From contig OW804095.1 in NCBI GenBank assembly GCA_942159475.1, positions 94,315,740 through 94,379,739 of the forward strand: a stretch of 64,000 nucleotides of DNA, given 5' to 3'. A model generated the notes under the pieces. It had not been told where the DNA came from. It was given only the letters and a program-made list of their open reading frames with translations, and did not search any database. A program made the translations under genes and the position numbers. Below are positions 22,985 to 34,700 of the stretch, one piece after another (positions within the stretch are counted from its first letter, which is position 1; every line of letters begins with the position of its first letter). The stretch comes from Sthenelais limicola. Its lineage: Eukaryota > Annelida > Polychaeta > Phyllodocida > Sigalionidae.

Positions 22985-23745
22985 TAAAAATACATACACA
23001 AACCTGCAAAACCTATATCATAGACAATTTAGAGATGAGCTAGTCTTTGAATACAGAAGAAACCCAAATATGTATAATCGACCCATCGATGAAGATATTC
23101 CCTCTGAGCCTTCCCACGCCACGCCATATCACATCCATGCCCACTGTGACAAAAATATTCCATGCACATTGTGACGTCGCACATGTATGCCTTCCTAATC
23201 ACTTATCCACCTTTTACCGCACTGTGCTGATGTGTATTTCCTTGTGACAATACTTTTTTTTATCAATATTATGGTAATTGTATTTCTGTTTATGGTGAAA
23301 TAAACCTAGCATTCTGCTAGGTATTATAGCACCAGGTGGAGAGACAGATCCTCAGAGCACGCCTACATAGTTACCATCAACCTGACTCCTCTTACATTAT
23401 TCCATAACAGAATCGCTCGAGGACATATCAGTAATATGTTAGTTTCATCTGAACTCAGTTGAAGTTTAGTAGACTTATAACCTATTTTGTCTCCTACTGC
23501 ACAAAAAACATCTCAGAACTGCCAGCTGGTTGTGCAGCTTTGCTTTTTTTGAACCCCCGCCCCTTTGGAAACCCCGGCCCCCTCAAAATTGATTCTCCGA
23601 TGAAATAAAAAAGTATTATATTTCAACATCCCCAAAGAAATAAAGAGTTAGAACCTGTTTCCAGTACATCCCCAAAGAAATAAAGAGTTAGAACCTGTTT
23701 CCAGTACAAACATAATATTATACTCATAAATTACAGATTTCACAC
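22985..23745 (+). repeat. Repeat unit A, copy 1, with 353-bp insertion
   Basis: Aligns with 24844-25175: shared words include CTATATCATAGACA, AGAAACCCAAATAT, CATCTGAACTCAGTTGAAGT, GAACTGCCAGCTGGTTGTGC and ACATCCCCAAAGAAATAA. Relative to copy 2 it carries an extra 353 bases (23072-23424) flanked by ATAT on both sides, so an insertion with a 4-bp target duplication is likely. A 40-bp block is also tandemly doubled at 23626-23705. Confidence 0.7.
23626..23705 (+). repeat. Perfect 40-bp tandem duplication
   Basis: 23626-23665 is repeated exactly at 23666-23705 (starts ACATCCCCAAAG, ends GTTTCCAGT). The related copy near 25105 has the unit once, so the duplication is recent in this copy. Confidence 0.9.
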
Positions 23746-23749
23746 AGAA

Positions 23750-23849
23750 CTGATCTAATCATATACCAACGTGTTTCCAACGTTACTTACTTAAATAATT
23801 AAATCAATTATCATTCAATTATCATTCAATTAATTACTACCTGCGAAGA
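23750..23849 (+). repeat. Repeat unit B, copy interrupted by element
   Basis: Matches 18858-18958; broken at its right end by the element 23850-24843. Confidence 0.65.
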
Positions 23850-24843
23850 CCCCTTCAACCCCAGGGGAATTTGGGGAATCCTAAAGGTTACATTGGAAAC
23901 ATCATTCAATAATACCTACCTCTATAGGGTTTACCATTATACCATTATGGAGAAGGTATGAAAATCCTACTTAATGGGGATTTTCGATTGTTTGTGTTAC
24001 TCAAGTCAATCTAAATGATTCCTCTATTAAATTAAGTTAGTTTTTACAACATTATATGAGTTTGTTACCATAGCAACCAAATGAAAACACATGAATTAGA
24101 AAATTAAAGAAATTTTCTATTTTTGGTTGCCATGGTAACAGAACTACCCCAATTTGAGAATAAATTATATTTCTGAATTCTGAGACCTTTCTTCTGATAC
24201 CACACTTGCCTATATCAGAAGATTTCTGAAAAATCATTATTTTTTCTGGGAGAAATTAGCCTAGGGTATATATCCTAAGTCGTTTCCATGGTTACCATTG
24301 ACAGACAGAGAAAAATGGATTCAAACAACTAATTTTGATATGCCTGGCAAGAATTGAGAGTTTCAGCAAATTTGGGTGAATGTTTTAATGGAAATTATTC
24401 ATTTCAATTTACAAATAATTCTGTGTGAAAATTGATTTATTTGAACAAAATCTGTTTCCATGGAAACGGTTTTTCTAGTAGAGCTATATTTTTTCTTTCG
24501 AAATATCAAGGCATCAAAGACCTTCAAATCTAATGTTTTTGTGAAGATAACTATCTCAAAATAGCTAAATACAAACAGGAAAAGTGACAGAAATAAGCCC
24601 TAAATTGTTATATTGTTTCCATGGTTACCAATCTATCCCCCTTGAGTTGCCATGGAAATAAATACTAGAGAATTAATGTCCATGATGTATGCGTTATAGT
24701 GATACTAAATACTCCATAATACATAGTTACCCCAAATTTCCATGACTGTGTCCAGTTCGGTCAAATTTGCCCAAATGGGCAAAAATGGGCAAGATTTGCC
24801 CACGTGGGGCTGGTAACAATTGTTGCCAGTGGGGGTGAAGGGG
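23850..24843. mobile_element. 994-bp element with CCCCTTCA ends and X-box-like motifs
   Basis: Ends are inverted (CCCCTTCAACCCCAGGGG left; right end reversed reads CCCCTTCACCCCCACTGG). Comparison with the uninterrupted copy at 18958/18959 supports these limits; no clear target duplication is left. Inside are six 14-base sequences of the form GTTNCCATGGNAAC, a short palindromic cluster of TTTGCCCA/TGGGCAAA near 24766-24800, and no coding frame. Non-autonomous DNA element; family unknown. Confidence 0.65.
24064..24659. promoter_or_regulatory. Cluster of six RFX X-box-like sites
   Basis: GTTACCATAGCAAC (24064), GTTGCCATGGTAAC (24126), GTTTCCATGGTTAC (24282), GTTTCCATGGAAAC (24454), GTTTCCATGGTTAC (24615), GTTGCCATGGAAAT (24646). 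The RFX consensus is close to GTTGCCATGGCAAC; three of the six fit it fully. A seventh, GTTGCCATGGTAAC, lies at 27298. RFX binding is inferred from motif only; the sites belong to a mobile element. Confidence 0.45.
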
Positions 24844-25175
24844 TTAATAAAACTGTACACTTACTCAATGTATGCGCAAAACTTATATCATAGCCATTTT
24901 AGAGATGCTTGGATACAGAAGAAACCCAAATATCAGTAATATGTTAGATTCATCTGAACTCAGTTGAAGTTTAATAGGCTAAAATCCTATTGTCTCCTAC
25001 TGCATGAAACATTGCAGAACTGCCAGCTGGTTGTGCAGTTTTGCAGTTTTGGGAAAAAAACCCTCAAAATCGGTTCTCCGGGGAAATAAAAAAGTATTAT
25101 ATTTTCAACATCCCCAAAGAAATAATGAGTTAGAACCTGTTGCCAGTGCAAACATGCTAATAAATTACAGACTTC
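24844..25175 (+). repeat. Repeat unit A, copy 2
   Basis: Counterpart of 22985-23745 without the 353-bp insertion and with the 40-bp block once. Together A-B-[element]-A' is a decayed tandem array. Confidence 0.65.
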
Positions 25176-25179
25176 ATGG

Positions 25180-26680
25180 AATAAACGCCTTTAATGCCAG
25201 TCCGCGACTATATGATTTTACTGACAATACTTTGTTTTAAAATAAATTTATTTCTCAAAGATCCACAGTGTGGTTTTTCTTATTTTGGACGCTTTTTTCA
25301 TGAGGATAGAATGATAAAGCCAATCGGTGTGAGCAAAATTAAAAGGCAATGATGACCATTCTTCAAAGTTTTCTATTGAAATAAAAAGTAATATTAAATA
25401 TGTCGGGTAACATAAGATGAGACCTAATAGATAACGACGTGGAGCGATTATTGAGATGGATTTGATATATGTACAACCATTTGCTTTCAAATACTGAATG
25501 GTAATTTCTTATTGTTGGGAAAGAAATCTTCCCATTTATTGAACTTATTACTACATTTATAAATTAAAATAAAAGAAATAACAGTCAACGTTTCTTATAT
25601 AAATGAGTGTTGTATTAATTATTACCATAGTACCTTTGCCTTGTGTTCTTCTGTTTTTAAGACACAAACTTTCGTTCTCATATTTCAGTGAATTCCTTTT
25701 GACGGCACATGGTACGTACGTTCACTGTACTGTGAATGAAGTGTTGTCATAAAACAAGAAGTGAATTGAAAATATCCTAGAGCTCGTCTTACCTCAGATA
25801 AATCCTAGTAGTCACAGGAGATTACCGACCTGTTTTAATCAAATAGACACATAGAGCGCGCCATGATAATTAATTTATTGGAACGTCCTACTTGGGATCA
25901 CCGGTTTATCACAAGACCTTTACCTTGTTGACTCCCGAGTCGGCTGCTAAATCATCCATCTAACAAAAGGTCGGTGGTGAAAAGCAATATGCGAAGAATT
26001 AATCATAGGTTCCCCCGCAGTTAGGATATATAAAGGCTGATCAACCTTGAGGTATTGTCGTGTCATACTAAGGTTAGCTAAGGTTTTCCATGATGGTCTG
26101 AACCTCAATTATTATAGCTTTTCTTACCCCTTTCTCTTCTATTGAACGAAGATATGTTCTGAGGACGAGTAGACAGGGACGCAAATACCCGATGCCAAGC
26201 AGCGTGCCTACCATGAGAACGAACAGCTGGCAAGGTCCTGCTTAAAGAAAGACCTTTCACTGCAGTAACAAATCACTTGCCTGGGATGCTTTTGGAATGA
26301 ACACTGTCTTATTCACAATTCTGTGTATCGTTCAACATGGCAAGAAAGTGGATGCAAAGTATTTTCTGCTCAATTATCCAGCTCCACTACAGTATCTCCC
26401 ACACAAACACGCTTGCACCTGGAATATTCAGGTAATCTGATCGCCAATGAAAAAAGGGGGATTGGTATTAATTCTTAACAGGATGGACCAGTCGCGTGTT
26501 GTGCGGACTTGGATGTTGGCTTGGCTGTGAAATCTAAACCCAATCTTTCTCCCCTGAGCCCACCATTCAATCAGTGGCCTGCTTGATATTTGGTTGGGGC
26601 GATTGGGCTTCATAAAATAGGTCACTGAGAAATTATTGTTTTCTTTCGTGCTATATTGTACAAGAACATATATTATGGGT
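25180..26680. other. No gene recognised
   Basis: AT-rich; frames at 25248-25490 and 26428-26697 have no splice context or family resemblance. Confidence 0.35.
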
Positions 26681-26835
26681 GCAATTGGCAGCTCCACACA
26701 TTTAGGGAATTCTGTTAATTTGGGCTGAAAATGATAAATACCAGATTTATCTCAGTATGTTGGTATTGCGTTGATTAAGAAAATGTATTTGGTTATGTTG
26801 AACCGTAATTTAAACCTTATATCTATCTTATAGAC
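26681..26835 (-). repeat. Dispersed repeat, copy 1 (inverted relative to 36868)
   Basis: Its complement aligns with 36868-37030 over about 150 bases: AAATTAC.GTTC.ACATAACCAAAT, GCAATACC, ATACTGAGATA, ATCTGGTAT.TATCATTTT, AGCCCAA, AAATGTGTGGAGCTGCCAA. The last part also recurs near 41430-41485. Confidence 0.7.
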
Positions 26836-26839
26836 CAGC

Positions 26840-28390
26840 GGCCAGAGGCTAAATTTGGGAGGGAACCCCTACCCACCGTATAACAAGCTAAATTTGAAGT
26901 ATTTGGTGTAAACATTCATTCATTTTTCGAATCTGAAGAAAAATAGCCAAAATGGTGGCGAACATTGTCACAATGGCCTGTTTCTCTGGTAACTAGTGAT
27001 TCTTTTGTATTTTAGCAAAACATAGTGTCCATTTCTACACTATTATCGGTAATGTGACCAAACTTGGGAATAATGATGGTGTATATGGGGGCTATCAACA
27101 GTTTTCGAATCAATGATCAAGGTCAAGTTCACCAAATATGACCTTGAAGTATAAAAATAGCAAAATTCTGGGATGTGACATCCTATTTTCTCTTATAAAA
27201 ATATGGCAATAAAGAACATTGTAACCTAATACATACAAATAATGGCTGCCATTAGGGGAAAGAAAAATAACACATTTCCCGTGTCATTGGAATGTCAGTT
27301 GCCATGGTAACCAAGTCTTACTTTTCATACTACACTATTTGTGTAAATCTGAATTACCTATATATCAGTCTGTATCTTTTGAACTATTTATTTCAAGGCT
27401 ACACAATTTACACATATGAAAAGACTCCAAGAGTACTACCCTCAAAGATCTGATTGTAGGAGAAAGTGAGGTATTGAGGCCGTTGCCAGGATATAATCCA
27501 TTCCGCAAGTCCATAGGGACTTTCAACGAACAACAAACGGACGTACATTATTCCATGGATGTTTCATGAGGAAACTACTTCTGCCTTGATAAGATCAAAT
27601 TTGAATATACATTAGGGGCTAACTGACCATCCCTGAACTATGCATATTCAATAATATATTTCTTCATTTCAGTTTCAATGAGTAACCTGCCAGCAAGAGC
27701 ATATTATACGCCCAAAATGGTATTAGTTATACAATAGTTGAGTGCCCGCAGATAAAATGCATTGTCATTAAAGATCAAGTGCAATGGAAATTCAAGATTT
27801 GAGGGGTAGTTGGGGGTGAGGATTGAAGAATATATTAAAAAACATCAGTATAAGAAACTACAATTCACAGGCTAAGCGCTCGGAACTGTTCTTTTCTCAT
27901 CTTTGCAATGCACATTCAATAAAGGAAACAATCTTGAAATTTCATCTACATGATATTTGAGAAAGATATTCATGCTATCAAGAAAAAAATGAGGGTCGGG
28001 CATGGAGTATGGTGGGATGGGGGTAATGGGCGAGGCATGTGGAAAAGGTTTATTGTAAATAAGGGGACTGAAGGTCCTTAAATGACGTATAACTTAAAGA
28101 AAAACGTAACAAAATAGACTTCACTGATTTGATTAATTATTTATCCACTGCATTTTGTATGCATTTAGATCTTGAATGACTCAGTCAGTATCCAATTCAT
28201 CCTTCATATTAATAGTAAAGTAATAGTCAATGTTACTTTCTGTGAATGTTGGTCGAGTCAGTGAAGCTAGTTTTCCACCTTTGTAGCTCTGGACCCTGTT
28301 TCTAAATCGGGGACATAGGAATTAAGTAGAAAAACATCCCATTTGGGACAAATTCCATTTCATAATCAAAGTTGAGAAACTTATCAGAGT
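26840..28390. other. No gene recognised; isolated X-box-like site at 27298
   Basis: Repeat-like low-complexity DNA containing GTTGCCATGGTAAC at 27298-27311. No coding exon supported. Confidence 0.35.
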
Positions 28391-28397
28391 TGCTAAG

Positions 28398-28468
28398 ATT
28401 CACAGAGACATTGAGAACATTCGTAGTGACTTTGAGAACATTCATAGCGACTTTGAGTACATTCACAG
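28398..28468 (+). repeat. 21-bp minisatellite, about 3.3 units
   Basis: Units of the form ATTCATAGYGACTTTGAGAAC repeat with period 21. The period keeps a reading frame open, which explains the long chance frame here. Confidence 0.75.
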
Positions 28469-28479
28469 CAAATCCTGGC

Positions 28480-28800
28480 AATGTACACTCTCTATCCCTC
28501 TCAGCCCATGGCGCCTCTCTGTCTGCCCTGTTGGTCTGGTCATGTTTGGATGCACCATACTTGAGTGGGTGTTATTACGTATTAGTCCCCGTCTGTTGGT
28601 GTGGCGGGGACGAATGGACAGCCATAGAGGGACGTCTAAGGCGGAAGGGGGACGGGGAGGGGTGTCTATGGAAGATGGGAGTTCCGGCCGAGGGTGGCGA
28701 CCCCTGGTTGAGGCGGCCTCACCTGACTTTAGGGTTGTGTGCTGCGTACCCGTAGTTTGTTTTTGTGTTGATTGTGCCGCCACCTGACGGGGACTAAAGG
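28480..28800. other. GC-rich island, no recognised gene
   Basis: Noticeably GC-rich, with frames open on both strands (28372-28755 plus; 28463-28783 minus) as expected when stop codons are rare. No domain or splice evidence. It adjoins a hairpin element and may belong to it. Confidence 0.35.
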
Positions 28801-28827
28801 CATTAGAGCATTCGGTTACGGTGCTTC

Positions 28828-28899
28828 GGATTGATTATGGCTGCCGGAACCAGAACTCGGCTTCGCCTCGTTCTGGTTCACGGCAGCCATAATCAATCC
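28828..28899. repeat. Hairpin with ~28-bp arms and 15-base loop
   Basis: 28828-28855 (GGATTGATTATGGCTGCCGG...) is complementary to 28871-28899 with about two differences. The loop is CTCGGCTTCGCCTCG, the same length and similar core to the loop at 16886-16900. Likely a foldback MITE. Confidence 0.75.
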
Positions 28900-29436
28900 T
28901 CATCACCTCATCATCCTCTAACCGCCTAATAAGACAACACACACAGCCAGTCCCGTCACCGAATGTTCCCGCAAATGTTCCCGCAAATATGAATGTTCCC
29001 ATGAATGTCCTACATTATGAAACGCCAGATTGGAACATTCTTTGTAACATTTGAACACCCTTCACAAATTTTCAAAATAAATCTTGCTATGTCTCATTCA
29101 TTATGAAACAGCACCCAGGCAAAACTCGCTTAGATTTCTTACCTCATCTGTCTATGATTGCTCTAGGCTAACTACATGTAAGAACCCATGAAACAATTCT
29201 GTTTATAGTTTTATTCGCAGTCATACACCACATAATGAGCCATGATTTTGGTTGCGAAAATAAGTGCGGAAGACATCAGAGGAAATAAGAGAAGTGATGA
29301 TGGAGCTTACGTCACAGGCAATGTGAACGATAACAAATTATTGACCGACTTTAAGGCCCAAAACGGAGTGTATTAATCATTTTAATCACTGCCTTAGGTG
29401 GTTATATTCCCAAGACCTTTCAGGCAGTGATTCAAG

Positions 29437-29523
29437 ATGGCAAACCCACATTTGCCATTTGCCGATGAACTCAAGCTACTACCACCAAAACCGGTAGCCT
29501 TTAGAGACCTCCCACTCCTTTGA
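29437..29523 (+). CDS. Possible short ORF or first exon (MANPHLPFADEL)
   Basis: TTCAAGATGG gives an optimal start context and a YY1-like CAAGATGGC motif. The 28-codon frame (MANPHLPFADELKLLPPKPV... to TGA) reads like protein and contains a weak donor, CCG|GTAGCC. TTACGTCA (CRE-like) lies about 130 bases upstream and a CCAAT box downstream. No homologue is recognised; chance cannot be excluded. Confidence 0.2.
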   Translation: MANPHLPFADELKLLPPKPVAFRDLPLL

Positions 29524-29529
29524 TTTTAG

Positions 29530-31100
29530 CTAGATTTGTGTTTAGATGAGATCTCACTGCTCATATTCGGATTACACCCAACATCACCAAGGACACTGTC
29601 CAGTGTTGTTAGGGACCTCTCCCCTTTGCAGCCAATCACATCGCAGCAATCGTCTAAAGATCACGCCCCTTCAGGAATGTTCGATCAAGTCATTTGGAAA
29701 CAATCTCACCCACATGACCAGTTATTATACAGACATTTAAAATTTGTTTTCAATTTCGGCCATTCAGCAATGTCTTTTTTTTATACAGCAGAGTACGCCA
29801 CGAATATGGATCATTTCAAAATATTCCTCCAAGTGCATGTATAGAGATTTTCAACTCTTTATCTATATTCCTGATCTTTAACAGTTAGCTTAGAAATAGA
29901 AATACAAAATTGCTTTCTTAAATGCATGTAGGCCTTAAGCAAACAAAATTATGTACACAATATGCCATAGGACATCTGAGCTGACAGGTTTCGTCCCATT
30001 TCTCACAAATGTTTTAATGATGTACTGTTGAAGAGAAATAAAAATACGTATATATATATATATACAAGCCAATAAGATGTCCATGTTCCCATTCCTTTTT
30101 TCTTTGTGTTGGCCAATTCGTAAATTCATATATCCACAATATAGTTATATGGTTCGGGCCATCATCATACAACCTTGGGGGCCCTAGAACATTTATATCA
30201 TGTTTTCTAGTTGCCCTTCAAGTTTCATTCCCATAAACAGCGAAGAAGAGGCATTGCATACATGAGGTGTCCTGCCCCACCCGCGACCCACAGACTCTAC
30301 CATCTGCAAATTCTGCAGCTCTCGTGACAGGAACTGTCAGGGGGCATTGCAAGTTGGCCACTTCTATTTATGGAAGGGAAGGACCGTTTCACCTCCAATA
30401 CTCCCCAGGGATACACCTGCTGGATCCTAGGAGCTGTACTGATTACTCCAGGATCGTCTGGGGAATGGAAAGATGTTCAACAAACCATCCACCTGTTGCT
30501 GAAACAACGCTACATCCACTCAGCGAACAGCTACTGGCCCAGGAGATTTGTTTAAAAACATTATAAAACATTTCATCGATTTGTTTATAATACCTTGGCA
30601 GATTTATCACACACTGTGTATGTTTCTCAGGTATTGTATCACAACTTGGCTTGTTATCAACCGTGCAACTCGCTGATCCGCACTATGTATAATGTTTTGG
30701 AAAAGTACATGTGTGTTCTGCCCAGTACCAAAGGCACTTGTTATCTTGCCTCTTATAGGTTTGTCACGTTTCCACTGCACGGCACAAGCTATGAGTCACT
30801 ATACGCATGATGCGTAACGTAAAAAACGATGACAATTAATATTCCCAATACTTTGAAATGTAAGGAGAAATAACAAGATAATGTTGGGAACAAGTTTGAA
30901 AAATCAAAAATACAACTGATGAATTCCCAATGCATGTACATGGCCACTTCGAAATGTTACCCGGTCTGCACTGTCAAGAAAGTGGGCCACCAGTGTTGTT
31001 CTGAAATCGCTGTATTATCTAATGAGATTGAGTCTTTCATAAAGCGTTTAGGATGCATACTGATGGCAGACCAAAATAAACAAGTCATGCAAGGTAAATA
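29530..31100. other. No gene recognised; (TA)n near 30050
   Basis: Chance frames at 29536-29844 and 30267-30566; a short TA microsatellite at about 30048-30065. Confidence 0.35.
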
Positions 31101-31109
31101 AATCATTTT

Positions 31110-32115
31110 AACATGGTAGTTTTTCTAAATTGATGGATTTTATATTGAACAGATAACATCAAGTTATTGATATGTTCGTTCATAGCAACCAACCTTGAAA
31201 AATAGGTATCTGACGGTTTTACACATTTTGATCTGTATACCCTTAATATATATTTTACCCGGTTCTTCAAATTTAATCTTCTTAAGGTTGGATCTAGAGT
31301 CCAAGATGTGTAGTTGGGACTTTTAATCATTTAAGAGCAGACCGTTATTTTTCATCCAGGGAATAATACAAGTCGCAAATTCTTGAGTCAATCTCATACA
31401 ACATGCTGAGCAGTGTCATCAGCATAGAGGGTAACATTCATATCATTTTCAAAGGCATAAATATTTTTTAAACTAGAAGTCAGATCAATAATGTAAATGA
31501 GGAACATCAGAGGTCCCAGGTTGCTACCTTGTGGTACGCCTCTGTTTATAAATTCAGGGCTAGAAATGAATCCATTCAAGATTGTGCGTTGGGTTCTGTT
31601 AAATAAGTAATTTTCAATTATTCGAATTATTTTGGGATGTATTCTACAGAAGGACAATTTTCTTTTTAGAGTAGTATGGTCTATGCTGTTGAAAGTATTA
31701 GCGATGTTGAAATATGTTGCTATAGAAAAATACCCTTTATCATTGCCTTCAACAATGGGGGTCAGAAAATCAAATAAACTAAGACTAGTTTAGTGACTCG
31801 TTCTGAAACCGCCTTGGGTCTTTGTAAATAACTTGTTACCTTTCATGTGATTAACAAGAGTAGTAAAAATAATTTGTTCTAATAGTTTTGACAGAGTGGA
31901 CACAATGGCTATAGGTCTGAGGTTATTAAAAATCTCAGATCACCATCTTTCGGTATAGGTTTTACATAATAACTTTTCCATTCAGCAGGTAGGCAACCAA
32001 CATAAAACCTATACCGAAAACTCTCCTCAGAAACTAAAATATTGCTGGTAAAAATCGTATTTGGCTCCTCGCCACGACAGTCTTCAATGCCAAGATGGTT
32101 ATCAACCACAGTATT
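31110..32115 (-). pseudogene. LINE reverse-transcriptase fragment
   Basis: Minus strand, in order: GCLPAEWKSYYVKPIPKDGD, LRPIAIVSTLSKLLEQII, QGGFRTSH, a motif-A region FNIANTFNSIDH, NRGVPQGSNLGPLMFLIYI (motif B) and LYADDT (motif C), then a weak trace of the thumb (WMKNNGLLLN). This is the palm of a non-LTR retrotransposon RT, CR1/Jockey-like. Frameshifts and stops break it, and the first catalytic aspartate (FD in active enzymes) is FN, so it is dead. No endonuclease domain was found upstream. Confidence 0.9.
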
Positions 32116-32279
32116 CCCTAACCTACTATGAACGGTATTTAATTCGTAACTGGCTTCTTGACTGGTGGGTATAGAAATGAGGATATAGAAATGAATAAAT
32201 ACATGAATATCATATAAACCACCTTAGGCTAATGCGATTTATAACCTCCATTTCATGCTTTGTCTCGGGATTATGCACC

Positions 32280-32965
32280 AGCCCGACGGGCAAATGAACG
32301 CGATTCTACGCGATTTTTAATGCGCAATCAACTCGCCAGAGTTCTGTGATGAGCGTGGACGCTTTTTGCGCAATAATTATTGCGCAATGATTGCGTGATG
32401 ATCCCGCTAAAGGTATAACTCAATATTGGCGCAATAAACAGCAAATTCCTATGGCATTTTAAGCGGGATATTGTATGCACAGTTTTCAACTTATTGTATT
32501 GCTTTTTATTTGCAGAATAATATCATTCGGAATTACTTTTAATTAAGTCTTCATGGTTAGACATTATTTAATCATTATTTCCATCCTGTTAGACAGCCGC
32601 ATTGCTGGGAAGGGTTATTCCAGTTTTACTTGAAATGTGGGTGGCCCAGTCTACTTCAGCTAATGAAGTATGCAATGATGGGGTGTATTTTGATCAAAAC
32701 GTTTTTCCACATCAAACAACTAAATTACACAAATAAACTATAGAGGTATGTCACTTATAAAATACCTATGTACATGATGTGGAATATCTATAGTTGTATA
32801 AATGCCACACATATTATGTATTAGCAGCAGTTTCATTGTAAAAGAAATTGTAAATGCACCCAGTTACCAGATGCACCACCTGCTGACAGTTTAATTTACA
32901 TAATTAGTATTTAGACGCGATTTTGAATGGGCATTATATGCGCAATTGAGATCACGCCCAAATTA
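32280..32965. repeat. GCGCAAT-rich segments with 22-bp palindrome
   Basis: TTGCGCAATAA pairs with its own complement as a perfect 22-bp palindrome at 32366-32387. GCGCAAT occurs repeatedly at 32328-32440 and again near 32940. Two segments (about 32309-32350 and 32912-32958) share ACGCGATTTT..AATG and GCGCAAT in the same order, so they are likely direct copies of a repeat. Confidence 0.5.
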
Positions 32966-32969
32966 TTGA

Positions 32970-34560
32970 CTTTTGAAGAATATTCGGCAGCTATCCAAAT
33001 AATGCAAGAGCAATTTACATCTGGAAGGATGAATATTTAATATAAATGTTATATAAATGAACAACTGCAGTATTTATACCCCCAACAACTAAACTAAGAC
33101 TGATGATCATCGAGTGAACCATCCTTGTTAAAACTTAAAGTACACATATTGTATACCTAATTATAATAAGAAAACTGTCACTGTACTTATGTAGAGAACC
33201 ATCGCCAGTCAATGACTGAGATGGTATTGTTACTCTACTCACAGACAATCTAAGAACCACCAGGGGAGCTGGAATCCTCCCGCATGCTGGAGCACCCCAA
33301 TGTTTGGCTAAAATATTAGCAATAAAAGGTTTCAAAATCTAAATCCAGTCGGGTTGTAGCCATGCAGAGTTGACATGTTATTTAAGAGAGAAAGAGTTGC
33401 TAAAGTTAGGGCCGATGAATGTCCATATTTGGGCAGTTGGTGGTCACTTCTCATTGATATGACCAACTCATGACTGAACCACTGGCTACAAGTGTGAAAA
33501 GTGTACATTTTTTTGATGATCAGACCTTTATCCTACATGTATTATCGAATATGAATACACTATAAAACGGTTTTAACTGTACCTGACTTTCCATTGTGAC
33601 GGGCTTCTTTAAGGTGTTAAAGCGTTGCTAAGAGTTTGTGCGTCAACATTATGGTGTGTATGTGAGGGTTACCCAGGGAGGGGATTCACATTAGACTGAC
33701 ACCTCCTACTCTTGACTCTTTTGAAGAAAACATGTTTTCGCAGATACAACTGGTTGAGTAATACATGTTTAATACAAACATAAATGAATATGAATGAGAA
33801 CTTGATCTAACACAAGTCTGAGACCATTAACAATATGGGAATATAGGCGCAATGGATTTTACATAATGGTTGCTAATGGTATGTCCATTTCACTGTGATT
33901 CAAAGCCATAAGTATCACACTTCACTTGTTTGCAGTCAATCACAAAATGATCACAGTGCTATCACACTCAATTGCACTCAGTGCCCGTCGGGAGCATGCC
34001 AGAACTGTACTATTATACAGCTTCGATGTAAACTAAATAGAATGACGATACCATTTGAGCTTTATATCAAATCTGTGCCTCTTGTTTTGTTAATCAATGA
34101 CCGTGCCTTTAATTTACTTATTACTTTATTAACATAGATTTGGGATTTGAGTAGTCAATTTATCACCACTTTAGTTAATGTCCTGTACATGAAAAGACAC
34201 GCACATAGACTAGATTTTGTGAACTTTCACTTTCACTTGGTTGATATATTTAGCGGTCGCAATTGGCAATGGCAAACAAAATCATTATTATTGTTAGCTC
34301 TATAGGCTGATGGATCGCGGGCTTTGTTAAAACCATATTTCATTCGTAACAATTAAACTGTCTAAGTAGCTTGTCCTGGTCATGTCTCGGTGCCAATTGG
34401 CAAACGTCATTCATTACATAGACTTTCTTTCCTCCCACTTCCTGCACACATTTTAGAGCAACCTACTTTGTGAGCCAACCTCTAAGAGTTCATTCGTTTC
34501 CTCTTACCAATAAGAGCCCTGACATTAACGATATTGCATGATGGACTCTCCACACACATG
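32970..34560. other. No gene recognised
   Basis: AT-rich sequence with short chance frames only. Confidence 0.35.
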
Positions 34561-34610
34561 GTCTATTGATATAGTATATTTGATGTCAGATTCATGGGAC
34601 AAAAATTTAC

Positions 34611-34700
34611 GAGAGCACCAGTAAGGCTCGTTGGCGCAGAATCTGCCTTTTCCTGAATTTTCTCAATTAAGCACCAACAGGGGACTTGAATGTCGGCCAT
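34611..34700 (-). CDS. Candidate first exon (MADIQVPCWCLIEK)
   Basis: On the minus strand ATTCAAGATGGCCGAC combines a YY1-type motif with a strong start context (A at -3, G at +4). Thirty codons (MADIQVPCWCLIEKIQEKAD...GAL) lead to a donor CTC|GTAAAT in phase 0; without splicing the frame ends at 34563 after 45 codons. A ZNF143-like motif sits just upstream. No family recognised and no second exon identified. Confidence 0.35.

Noticed and set aside
23303..23320. Stem-loop after AATAAA (ACCTAGCA TTC TGCTAGGT), considered as a histone-type 3' end
   Set aside because: Sequence does not match the histone stem-loop consensus and no histone gene is near.
28372..28783. Long frames on both strands in the GC-rich island
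   Set aside because: Explained by low stop frequency and the 21-bp minisatellite; no domain.
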